Notes under the pieces: generated by a model
The model's input: only the letters and a program-made list of their open reading frames with translations
The model's database searches: none
What the model was told of the DNA's origin: nothing
Program-made: the position numbers and the translations under genes
Assembly: GCA_937916565.1 (NCBI GenBank)
Contig: CALFSR010000018.1
Span: 1-8,701 of the forward strand
From: an uncultured Bacillota bacterium
GTDB lineage: Bacteria > Bacillota > Limnochordia > Limnochordales > ZCTH02-B6
DNA length: 8,701 nucleotides
Reading direction: 5' to 3'
Shown: in pieces, positions 1 to 5,519 of the stretch
Layout of the letters: each line of letters begins with the position of its first letter
Position numbering within the stretch: the stretch's first letter is position 1

Positions 1-1
1 C

Positions 2-754
2 GTTTGCGTGGAGCTTCAGCGGGACGGCACCGGGGTCATCGTGGCCGTCGACCCCCGGCGTACGGAGCTGCGCCGGCCGGCGGTGGCCAACGTGGAGCAG
101 GTCGTGGCCGTCATGGCCGTTGCGGCCCCGCCGCCTAACTTCCTGCTCCTCGACCGGCTGCTGACGGTCGCGGAGGCGGAGGGACTTGACCCCGTCATCT
201 GCTGGACGAAAGCCGACTTGTGCCCACCTGGCCACGGGGAGGACCTGGGCGCGCCCTACCGTGTCGCGGGCTACCGCGTCATCCTGACGAGCTCCCGCAC
301 CGGGCAGGGGCTCGACGAACTGCGGGACGCCCTCCGGGACAAGGTGTCCACCTTTGCCGGTCCGTCAGGCGCGGGCAAGTCGTCGCTCCTCAACGCTTTA
401 GATCCCGCCTTCGGGCGGGATACGGGCGAGATCAGCCGCAAGCTCGGCCGTGGCCGGCACACGACACGGGTTGTGGAGCTTCTTCCCCTGCCCGGGGGCG
501 GGCTCGTGGCCGATACACCCGGTTTCAGCCAGCTCGATGTGCGGCACATTCCCAAAGCGGAACTTGGCCGCTTCATGCGGGAGATCGATCGCGTGCGGGG
601 CGAATGCCGGTTTCCCGGATGCCTGCACAGGAGCGAGCCCGGCTGCGCGGTACGGGACGCCGTCGAGGACGGCCGTATTCACCCGCGCCGTTACCGCCAT
701 TATCTCGAATTGCTGCGGGAGATCGAAGAGTGGGAGGCTCGCCGCTACTCATGA
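2..754 (+). CDS. rsgA: Ribosome small subunit-dependent GTPase RsgA (5'-truncated)
   Basis: Circularly permuted GTPase that helps late 30S subunit maturation in the cytoplasm. The reading frame is open from base 2, so the gene begins outside the window and most of the N-terminal OB fold is missing; about 250 residues are present. Numbering from the GTG at base 8, the permuted motif order of the family is visible: G4 TKAD (67-70), G1 GPSGAGKS (118-125), switch HTT (151-153) and G3 DTPG (169-172). The C-terminal zinc site follows as Cys200, Cys205, His207 and Cys213 (C-x4-C-x-H-x5-C), then the usual helical tail. TKxD in place of NKxD also occurs in Bacillus CpgA/RsgA. The stop overlaps the rpe start by 4 bp (ATGA), suggesting translational coupling. 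The family assignment is secure; only the true start is unknown. Confidence 0.97.
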   Translation, partial: VCVELQRDGTGVIVAVDPRRTELRRPAVANVEQVVAVMAVAAPPPNFLLLDRLLTVAEAEGLDPVICWTKADLCPPGHGEDLGAPYRVAGYRVILTSSRTGQGLDELRDALRDKVSTFAGPSGAGKSSLLNALDPAFGRDTGEISRKLGRGRHTTRVVELLPLPGGGLVADTPGFSQLDVRHIPKAELGRFMREIDRVRGECRFPGCLHRSEPGCAVRDAVEDGRIHPRRYRHYLELLREIEEWEARRYS

Positions 755-1416
755 CTGCTATACCGCTTGTGGTGGCCCCGTCACTTTTGGCGGCCAACTT
801 CGCCCGACTGGCCGAGGAGATCGCCCGCGTGGAGCCGGAGGCTGACTGGCTGCACCTGGATGTGATGGACGGCCACTTCGTTCCCAACATTACCTTTGGC
901 CCAGACTTGGTAGCGGCCGTCCGCGCCGAGACCGACCTCCCACTGGACGTCCATTTGATGATTGAAGATCCCGATCGCCATCTTGCCGCCTTCGCCCGGG
1001 CAGGGGCGAACTTCCTTACCGTTCACGTTGAGGCGTGTCCCCACCTGCAGCGCACGCTGGCCCACATCCGGGAGCTTGGGTGCCGGCCCGGGGTCGCCTT
1101 GAACCCCCACACGCCCCTCGAGCTCATCCGCTACGTGTTGGACGACGTGGACCTTGTCCTGCTCATGACGGTCAACCCCGGGTTTGGCGGCCAGCGGTTT
1201 TTGCCGAGTGTCGTTCCCAAGGTGCGCCGTCTGGCGGCGTGGCTGGGGCGCAGGGGCCGGCGGATCCACATCGAGGTGGACGGGGGGATCAACCCTGAGA
1301 CGGCCGCCATCGTCAGCGCTGCCGGTGCGGACGTGCTGGTGGCCGGATCTGCAGTGTTTGGCAATCCGGACCCGCGCGGGGTGCTGCGGGCCCTGCGAGC
1401 CGCCGGTCGATTGTAA
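751..1416 (+). CDS. rpe: Ribulose-phosphate 3-epimerase
   Basis: Interconverts D-ribulose 5-phosphate and D-xylulose 5-phosphate in the pentose phosphate pathway (cytoplasmic TIM barrel). The 221-residue product has the normal family length. Visible signatures are APSLLAAN (9-16), HLDVMDGHFVPN (35-46), DVHLM (66-70), TVNPGFGGQ (140-148), EVDGGI (175-180) and the phosphate-binding AGSAVF (198-203). The expected metal and catalytic residues are present: His35, Asp37, His68 and Asp177. ATG at 751 overlaps the rsgA stop by 4 bp. A GGGAGG at 732-737 lies rather far upstream (13 nt), so re-initiation from rsgA translation is plausible. The rsgA-rpe pair is a classic Bacillota arrangement. No intrinsic terminator is visible after the stop; a new promoter starts 13 bp downstream. 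Confidence 0.98.
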   Translation: MTAIPLVVAPSLLAANFARLAEEIARVEPEADWLHLDVMDGHFVPNITFGPDLVAAVRAETDLPLDVHLMIEDPDRHLAAFARAGANFLTVHVEACPHLQRTLAHIRELGCRPGVALNPHTPLELIRYVLDDVDLVLLMTVNPGFGGQRFLPSVVPKVRRLAAWLGRRGRRIHIEVDGGINPETAAIVSAAGADVLVAGSAVFGNPDPRGVLRALRAAGRL

Positions 1417-1428
1417 GTTAAGTGTGGA

Positions 1429-1457
1429 TTGACAATATCCCGGTGTATTGTTATGAT
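1429..1457 (+). promoter_or_regulatory. Near-consensus sigma-A promoter
   Basis: TTGACA (1429-1434) and TATGAT (1452-1457) are separated by exactly 17 bp. A TGT at 1449-1451 gives an extended -10. Only one base of twelve deviates from the hexamer consensus. The predicted start of transcription is near A1464. It lies just after rpe and reads into a leader of about 290 nt and then the pseudo-ATPase gene. It is the best promoter match I see in the window and stands out in a GC-rich background. Activity is inferred, not shown. Confidence 0.82.
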
Positions 1458-1538
1458 GACTGTACCCGGCCGGGCAGGTCCCACGGGGAGCGGCGAGTTC
1501 GCTGTCGTTTGGGGGCTGATCGATCGGGTCGAAAAAGC

Positions 1539-1555
1539 GGATGCCAGGGGCATCC
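1539..1555 (+). other. Perfect 7-bp stem-loop in the leader
   Basis: GGATGCC (1539-1545) and GGCATCC (1549-1555) are exact reverse complements around a 3-nt AGG loop. On the plus strand it is followed by A/C-rich sequence, not a T tract, so it is not a plus-strand terminator. Part of it (1541-1550) can instead pair with 1599-1612, giving a mutually exclusive fold. Confidence 0.5.
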
Positions 1556-1709
1556 TTCCGCACACAACATCACAACCTTAAACAACAAAAATCGAAAACC
1601 CCTGATGGGCATGGTTGGCTGGTGGTTTTGCGCGGATAGGGACTTCTTACCGTCGCTCCCCGCCGGCGGGACCCATGCTCTCGTTGCTCGTCTTCGCGGC
1701 TGACCACCG

Positions 1710-1749
1710 CCTCCGCCCCGACGAGGAGAGGAATCATTCCTTGGGAGGA
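1710..1749 (+). promoter_or_regulatory. Shine-Dalgarno and possible anti-Shine-Dalgarno element
   Basis: GGGAGGA at 1743-1749 lies 6 nt before the GTG at 1756 and decides that start. CCTCC at 1710-1714 is complementary to GGAGG at 1744-1748, and GAGG at 1724-1727 could compete for the same pyrimidine run. A small GGAA-TCA-TTCC hairpin (1730-1740) abuts the ribosome site. Translational control is possible but unproven. Confidence 0.35.
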
Positions 1750-1755
1750 AATCGA

Positions 1756-2880
1756 GTGATTGCTGTCCCGGGGGTTTCCCCGGGCGCAGCCGCCGAGCAT
1801 GTGCTCCGCCGCATGCGTCTCGAAGGCCGCCGGCGGCGCCGGCGCCTACGGCTGCGCCCGGCGGTGTGGGGACAGTTCCACAGTTGGGTCCGGGACGAAT
1901 CGGTGGAGGCGGTTGTCGTCCACGGCTCTCGCAGTCTTTACATCCTGCAATCAGGCAATTGGCGGGAGCTGCCATCCCCGTTCCTCCGGGACGAGCAAGT
2001 ACGTGAGCTGATCAGGCGCGTCACCTTGCAGTCCCGGCGGGACCGGGAACCGGTGCACCGTCTGTTGCCGGAAGGTTTTGAGCTCTTTTCGTGGGACGAA
2101 ACGGCCATGGGGGAGACGGTTGTCTTCCTGCGGCGCGTCCGGCCCGCGCGTTTGCTCGTTGCCTCGGACGAGCTGTGGCGGCACGATCCGGGTGCGCAGC
2201 GGGTGCTGGCCCGGGTCGTCGCGTCCCGGGAGCCCGTGATAGTCGGCGGCCCGGGCCAGTACGCGCGGGAAGAAGTGCTGGCTGCGTTGGCCAGCATGAT
2301 CCCGCCGGAGCAGCGAGTCGTGTGGCTGGCGGACCCAGAGCGGCTTCGTGTTCTCCGGGGGGTGGCTGCCGTCGTGGCCGTCGACGGCGGGCGGCTGCAT
2401 CTGGACCCCGGGGCCGCCGCCGAGTGGCTCCGGCGAGCCATGGCCCTCGCACCGGACTGGATCGTGCTCCAGGATGCGTCCAGTCCGCTTTTGGTCGCGG
2501 CCGGGGGCCTGTGCGCAGGCGACGGCCCGCCGATCCTAGCCGCGTGCAGCTTCCCGCTGGTGCGAGGGCCGGTTTCCCGTCCCGGTCGAATCGCAACGGC
2601 GCGGTCAACAGGTCTGCCGGATGTGTTCCGGTGGGTGGTCGAAGTTGGCGGTTACCGGCGTCCAGTCGTGGAGGGGGTCTGGCGTGCAGCCTCGTGTGAC
2701 GGGCCGGTGCGCACTTTTCGGCGATTGCCCGTGCAGCGGGAAACGTGCCCTCGGGCGGCGGTGACGTTGCAGGCAGGCTGCAACCCGGCCCCCAGAGACG
2801 GCGAGCGCCGGCATAGGCAGGCGGGCGAGCAGCCATACCCCGGCCCGGTTGGCCAGTACGAGCGCGGCGACCAAAAGTAA
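1756..2880 (+). CDS. Degenerate CpaF/VirB11-type secretion ATPase homologue (predicted pseudo-ATPase)
   Basis: A 374-residue product starting at GTG 1756 with a good ribosome site; the frame stays open upstream, but that part looks non-coding. From memory of the CpaF/TadA family, residues 49-115 resemble the N-terminal domain (VVVHG like the family's IMVNG; LLPEGF like ARLPDGS). Residues 160-199 resemble the P-loop segment, with IVGGPGQYARE where the family has ISGGTGSGKTT, followed by MIPPEQRVVWLADPERLRV, close to the family's FIPPDERIVTIEDAAELRL. Residues 223-265 align with the Walker B and His-box region. Walker A Gly-Lys-Thr becomes Tyr169-Ala170-Arg171, the Asp-box Glu becomes Ala192, the Walker B Glu becomes Asp240, and the His-box His becomes Cys264. 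ATP hydrolysis is therefore unlikely. The N-terminus carries six consecutive arginines (25-30), and the last 60 or so residues are unrecognisable. No pilus or secretion genes are nearby. It could be a diverged functional pseudoenzyme or a decaying gene. Confidence 0.68.
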   Translation: MIAVPGVSPGAAAEHVLRRMRLEGRRRRRRLRLRPAVWGQFHSWVRDESVEAVVVHGSRSLYILQSGNWRELPSPFLRDEQVRELIRRVTLQSRRDREPVHRLLPEGFELFSWDETAMGETVVFLRRVRPARLLVASDELWRHDPGAQRVLARVVASREPVIVGGPGQYAREEVLAALASMIPPEQRVVWLADPERLRVLRGVAAVVAVDGGRLHLDPGAAAEWLRRAMALAPDWIVLQDASSPLLVAAGGLCAGDGPPILAACSFPLVRGPVSRPGRIATARSTGLPDVFRWVVEVGGYRRPVVEGVWRAASCDGPVRTFRRLPVQRETCPRAAVTLQAGCNPAPRDGERRHRQAGEQPYPGPVGQYERGDQK

Positions 2881-2904
2881 AAGACAGCCCGCCGGCAGGC
2901 GGGC
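2873..2904 (-). terminator. Intrinsic terminator of rpmB
   Basis: Read on the minus strand, GCCCGCC-TGCC-GGCGGGC (2904 down to 2887) forms a perfect 7-bp GC stem with a 4-nt loop. It is followed by TGTCTTTTACTTTT, a T-rich run. It lies about 95 bp beyond the rpmB stop. The T-rich run overlaps the last codons and stop of the convergent pseudo-ATPase gene. The plus-strand side has no T tract, so it probably works in one direction only. Confidence 0.8.
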
Positions 2905-2997
2905 GCGACAGCAGGCGGGCGGTACGTGCCGGATGGGCTGAACGCTCTCAAGAAGCTCCGGGTGCGGGGAAGCACGCGGCGGGCGTTCGCCGGAGGG

Positions 2998-3189
2998 CTA
3001 CACCGCCCGCTGTACTTTGCCGCTCTTCAGGCACTTGGTGCAAACGTAGGCGCGCCGGACGGAACCATTTACCAGGATGCGGACCTTCTGCAAGTTGGGC
3101 AGGAAGATCCGGCGCGTCTTGCGGTTGGAGTGGCTAACGTTGTTGCCGGTTTCGGTGCGCTTTTCGCAAACGATGCATGCCCTGGCCAT
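2998..3189 (-). CDS. rpmB: 50S ribosomal protein L28 (bL28), zinc-binding form
   Basis: Structural protein of the large ribosomal subunit. The 63-residue product has the usual length for the family. It starts [10 protein letters not shown] and contains the conserved core [15 protein letters not shown] (16-30) and LPNLQKVRI (30-38). Cys5/Cys8 and Cys50/Cys53 form two CxxC pairs, marking the zinc-ribbon (C+) version of L28. ATG at 3189 is chosen over upstream in-frame sequence because AAGGAGG (complement of 3197-3203) sits 7 nt before it and the N-terminus matches the family. It is the only minus-strand gene in the window, with its own promoter and terminator. The neighbouring yloU/fakA genes run divergently, as is usual for this locus in Bacillota. 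Confidence 0.98.
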   Translation of the reverse strand: MARACIVCEKRTETGNNVSHSNRKTRRIFLPNLQKVRILVNGSVRRAYVCTKCLKSGKVQRAV

Positions 3190-3214
3190 GGTAAGTCCTC
3201 CTTCGTGCGAAACC

Positions 3215-3223
3215 TGATATAGT
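3215..3223 (+). promoter_or_regulatory. Possible extended -10 promoter for the asp23-fakA-degV-recG group
   Basis: TGATATAGT (3215-3223) fits TGn plus a TATAAT-like hexamer with one mismatch. No good -35 lies 16-18 bp upstream, so the match rests on the extended -10. The predicted start is near 3230, leaving about 80 nt before the asp23 ATG. The hexamer shares bases 3221-3223 with the divergent rpmB -10. Confidence 0.4.
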
Positions 3224-3249
3224 GTAGCATAAGGTGCAGATGGCGACAA
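3221..3249 (-). promoter_or_regulatory. rpmB promoter (sigma-A type, extended -10)
   Basis: On the minus strand TTGTCG (complement of 3244-3249) is followed after 17 bp by TACACT (complement of 3221-3226). A TGC precedes the -10, giving an extended -10. Each hexamer matches consensus at four of six positions. The predicted start is near 3214, leaving a 5' UTR of about 25 nt that contains the rpmB ribosome site. Confidence 0.6.
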
Positions 3250-3263
3250 GCAGGAAACCTTGT

Positions 3264-3281
3264 CTAGGAGACGAATCCTAG
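3264..3281 (+). other. Stem-loop in the asp23 5' UTR, flanked by direct repeats
   Basis: CTAGGA (3264-3269) and TCCTAG (3276-3281) form a perfect 6-bp stem with a GACGAA loop. It is bracketed by two copies of CAAGCAGG (3247-3254 and 3293-3300). No T tract follows, so it is not a terminator. It may be an operator or mRNA-stability element, or chance. Confidence 0.35.
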
Positions 3282-3311
3282 TCGGGTAACGTCAAGCAGG
3301 GTGGAGTGATC

Positions 3312-3725
3312 ATGGCGCAGCAGCAGGAGACGGGCCTGGGCAAAATCCAAATCGCGGACGAGGTCATCGCCACCATCGCGGGCGTGGCGGCCACCGAGAG
3401 CTACGGTCTTGTGGGCATGCACGCGCGGAACGTCCAGGAAGGGCTGTCCGTCCTGCTGCGCCGTGAGGACCTGGCGCGCGGCGTCCAGGTGACGATTGCC
3501 GACAACCGGGCCATCATCGATCTCTTCGTGGTGGTGCAGTATGGCACCAACATCGCGGAGGTGGCCCGCAACGTGATGGAGCAGGTCAAGTACGCGGTGG
3601 AGAACCAGTGCGGCCTCGAGGTTGCCCGCGTCAACGTGCATGTGATGGGCGTCCGCGTCGACGACAGTGCGGCTGCCGACACCGCGGCCGGCCCGCGCCA
3701 TCGCCGGCCACCCACCCGCCGCTAA
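3312..3725 (+). CDS. Asp23/Gls24 family envelope stress response protein (YloU-like)
   Basis: A 137-residue member of the Asp23/Gls24 family; the position just before fakA marks it as the YloU type. Family members are small alpha/beta proteins, in some species associated with the membrane and cell-wall stress; the biochemical role is not settled. Visible features are the N-terminal IQIADEVIATIAGVAA segment (12-27), the YGLVGM motif (31-36) and the central VTIADNRAIIDLFVVVQYG region (60-78). The end of the domain is QVKYAVENQCGLEVARVNVHVMGV (91-114, split here as QVKYAVEN and VNVHVMGV). The last 10 or so residues are basic and proline-rich and look like a lineage-specific tail. ATG 3312 is preferred over the in-frame GTG 3306 because the purine-rich AGGGTGGAG (3298-3306) is better spaced for it. 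Confidence 0.93.
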   Translation: MAQQQETGLGKIQIADEVIATIAGVAATESYGLVGMHARNVQEGLSVLLRREDLARGVQVTIADNRAIIDLFVVVQYGTNIAEVARNVMEQVKYAVENQCGLEVARVNVHVMGVRVDDSAAADTAAGPRHRRPPTRR

Positions 3726-3744
3726 TTCAAGGAGGTCAGGCGGG

Positions 3745-5442
3745 TTGGCGCCGAGGCGACTGACAGCCGACTTGTTCGTCGAGTTGATGGGGGCGGGCGC
3801 GGCCTTCCTCGAACAGCGCAAAGAGACGGTCAATTCCCTCAACGTGTTTCCGGTTCCCGATGGGGATACGGGTACCAACATGGCTCTCACGCTGGCATCC
3901 GCCCGCCGGGAGCTAGGGACCGCCGCGGGGCTCCCGCTCGGCCAGGCGGCGCAGCGGATGGCGCGCGGGGCCTTGCTGGGCGCCCGGGGCAACTCCGGCG
4001 TTATCCTTTCCCAGTTTCTCCGGGGCTTCGCTCAGGGGATGGCGGGGCTTGAGAGCGCGGGCCCGGCCGACTTGGCCGGCGCTTTCGCGGCTGCAACGGA
4101 AACTGCATACCGAGCGGTGATCAAGCCTGTTGAGGGCACCATGCTCACCGTCGGCCGGGGTGCTTCCCAGGCGGCTGAGCGGGCCGCCCAGGAGGGCAAG
4201 GACCTAGAAGGGGTGCTCCAGGCGGCGGTCGCCGGGGCTAAGGAGGCCCTCGAGCGTACGCCCAGCCTGCTGCCGGTGCTGGCGCGGGCGGGTGTCGTCG
4301 ACGCCGGCGGACAGGGCCTTGTGTATTTCCTGGAGGGGATCCTGGCCGCGGTGCGGGGCGAGGCGGCTGCGCCGGAGATGCCCAGTGGGGCGACAACGAG
4401 TGCGGCGCGGATCCTCGAGGCCGCAGCCGAAGCAGCCGGCGTCCACGCCCACGGCCCTATTACCCACGAATTCGTGGAGCATCGCTACTGCACCGAGTTT
4501 CTCATCCGCGGTCAAAACTTGGACCTGGACGAGATCCAGGCGCTCCTCGCTCCCTTGGGGGACAGCCTCCTGGTAGTGGGCGATAGTGAGCTTGTGAAGG
4601 TGCACGTGCACACAAACCATCCCGGCCGCGCGCTCGAGGTCGGGACAGCCCGCGGCGAGTTGCTGGAAGTGTCCGTGGCCAACATGCAGGAGCAAAACCG
4701 GATCGCAGCCGCCCACGGCCAGCCGCAGGACGTGCCGGTCGCACCGAGCCAGCCGCCGGAGGTCGCCGCCGGGAACGGCGTAGTCAAAGGGATTGGCGTG
4801 GTCGCCGTCGCGCAAGGCGAGGGCTGGCGCAAGCTGCTCGAATCGCTGGGTGTGGACCAGGTCGTTCCGGGCGGACAGACGATGAACCCGAGCGCCGCGG
4901 AGTTGGTGGCGGCCATCGAAGCCGTCGCCGCGCCCGAGGTCGTCGTGCTTCCCAACAACAGCAACATCGTCTTCACGGCCCGGCAGGCGGTCGAACTGAC
5001 CGAACGGCGGGTGCACGTCGTGCCGACTCGCACCGCGGCAGCGGGTGTCGCTGCCATGATGGCCTACACCCCCGAAGGCGACGCGGCGGCCGTGGCCAAG
5101 ACGATGAGCGAGGCCGCGGAGCGGGTGCGGACCGCGGAGGTCACGTACGCCGTGCGCGACAGCGAGGCTTGGGACGTGGCGGTGCGGGCGGGCGACTGCA
5201 TAGCCCTGGTGGGCGGGTCCGTCCGGGCCGTCGCCCAAGACCCCGAGAGCGCGGCCATGGCGGCCCTGCGGGAGCTGGTTTCCGACGACGATTCGCTGAT
5301 CTCCATCTATTACGGCGAGGATGTGGAGCCGTCGGCGGCGGAAGCCTTGGCCGAAGAGGCGCGCCGCGCGTGGCCCGATTGCGATGTCGAGGTGTATGCC
5401 GGCGGGCAGCCGGTGTATTATTACGTTCTTTCCGTCGAGTAG
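3745..5442 (+). CDS. fakA: Fatty acid kinase FakA (DhaL-domain ATP-binding subunit, YloV)
   Basis: ATP-binding subunit of the fatty-acid kinase; it phosphorylates fatty acids presented by FakB/DegV proteins so that exogenous fatty acids enter phospholipid synthesis. The 565-residue product has the family's usual length. The N-terminal DhaL-type domain shows NVFPVPDGDTGTN (33-45, Asp39 and Asp41 as Mg-nucleotide ligands), GARGNSGVILSQ (79-90), KPVEGTMLTV (127-136) and GVVDAGGQG (183-191). In the middle domain Cys249, His287 and His289 fit the zinc-binding triad described for Staphylococcus aureus FakA. The C-terminal half (about 345-565) is DegV-like, with VLPNNSNI (401-408) and a YYGEDV segment. 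TTG 3745 is chosen because AAGGAGGT (3729-3736) lies 8 nt upstream; the open frame to the left runs into asp23. It is followed by a degV gene, its likely partner. Confidence 0.95.
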   Translation: MAPRRLTADLFVELMGAGAAFLEQRKETVNSLNVFPVPDGDTGTNMALTLASARRELGTAAGLPLGQAAQRMARGALLGARGNSGVILSQFLRGFAQGMAGLESAGPADLAGAFAAATETAYRAVIKPVEGTMLTVGRGASQAAERAAQEGKDLEGVLQAAVAGAKEALERTPSLLPVLARAGVVDAGGQGLVYFLEGILAAVRGEAAAPEMPSGATTSAARILEAAAEAAGVHAHGPITHEFVEHRYCTEFLIRGQNLDLDEIQALLAPLGDSLLVVGDSELVKVHVHTNHPGRALEVGTARGELLEVSVANMQEQNRIAAAHGQPQDVPVAPSQPPEVAAGNGVVKGIGVVAVAQGEGWRKLLESLGVDQVVPGGQTMNPSAAELVAAIEAVAAPEVVVLPNNSNIVFTARQAVELTERRVHVVPTRTAAAGVAAMMAYTPEGDAAAVAKTMSEAAERVRTAEVTYAVRDSEAWDVAVRAGDCIALVGGSVRAVAQDPESAAMAALRELVSDDDSLISIYYGEDVEPSAAEALAEEARRAWPDCDVEVYAGGQPVYYYVLSVE

Positions 5443-5481
5443 CGGTGACGCTGCCGCGCCGCGCGACGACGGCAAGTTTGG

Positions 5482-5502
5482 ATGCGACGAGTGCCGTCGC
5501 AT
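5482..5502 (+). other. Intergenic stem-loop between fakA and degV
   Basis: ATGCGACG (5482-5489) and CGTCGCAT (5495-5502) are exact reverse complements around a 5-nt loop, giving an 8-bp stem. It ends two bases before the degV ribosome site AAGGGAG (5505-5511). No T tract follows, so it is unlikely to terminate. It may tune degV translation or protect an mRNA end after processing. Confidence 0.5.
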
Positions 5503-5519
5503 GGAAGGGAGCAGGATTC

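Larger units (their letters stand above)
1464..1755 (+). other. Long gene-free leader RNA region (possible regulatory RNA)
   Basis: The 339 bp between rpe and the next convincing start hold no plausible protein; short open frames here look like random GC-rich translation. Starting at the predicted +1, I see a 10-bp palindrome (1465-1474), GATCGATC (1518-1525) and a perfect 7-bp hairpin (1539-1555). There follows a 48-nt A/C-rich stretch with only two G residues (1551-1598), then GC-rich sequence with a 12-bp palindrome (1659-1670). I could not match it to a riboswitch class, 6S, SRP, RNase P RNA or tmRNA. It may be a structured 5' leader, a stand-alone small RNA or a Rho-sensitive leader. All of these are inferences. 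Confidence 0.45.

Noticed and set aside
1511..1530. GGGGGCTGATCGATCGGG, similar to the 5' end of tmRNA
   Set aside because: The expected TTCGACGG start, tag reading frame and T-arm-like 3' end are all absent in the following 400 bases.
1534..1561. Minus-strand hairpin followed by CTTTTT, resembling an intrinsic terminator
   Set aside because: No believable minus-strand gene lies upstream of it; rpmB already ends at its own terminator near 2873. The A run is more simply part of the plus-strand leader.
781..1563. Long minus-strand open frames opposite rpe, fakA and recG
   Set aside because: They lie opposite conserved genes with all motifs intact and are a normal by-product of high GC content.
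1422..1703. 93-codon open frame after rpe
   Set aside because: It overlaps the promoter, has no ribosome site and its translation has no recognisable pattern.
1615..1755. Upstream extension of the pseudo-ATPase frame, including an ATG at 1675
   Set aside because: No good ribosome site before these starts and no family-like sequence; GTG 1756 has a well-placed GGGAGGA.
2605..2895. Minus-strand frame with a hydrophobic stretch resembling a membrane segment
   Set aside because: It runs through the rpmB terminator and antisense to the pseudo-ATPase, lacks a ribosome site, and becomes low-complexity after the hydrophobic part.
2881..2997. Search for a SpoVM-like micro-protein next to rpmB
   Set aside because: No frame on either strand shows the short basic amphipathic SpoVM pattern; the region is the rpmB 3' UTR with its terminator.
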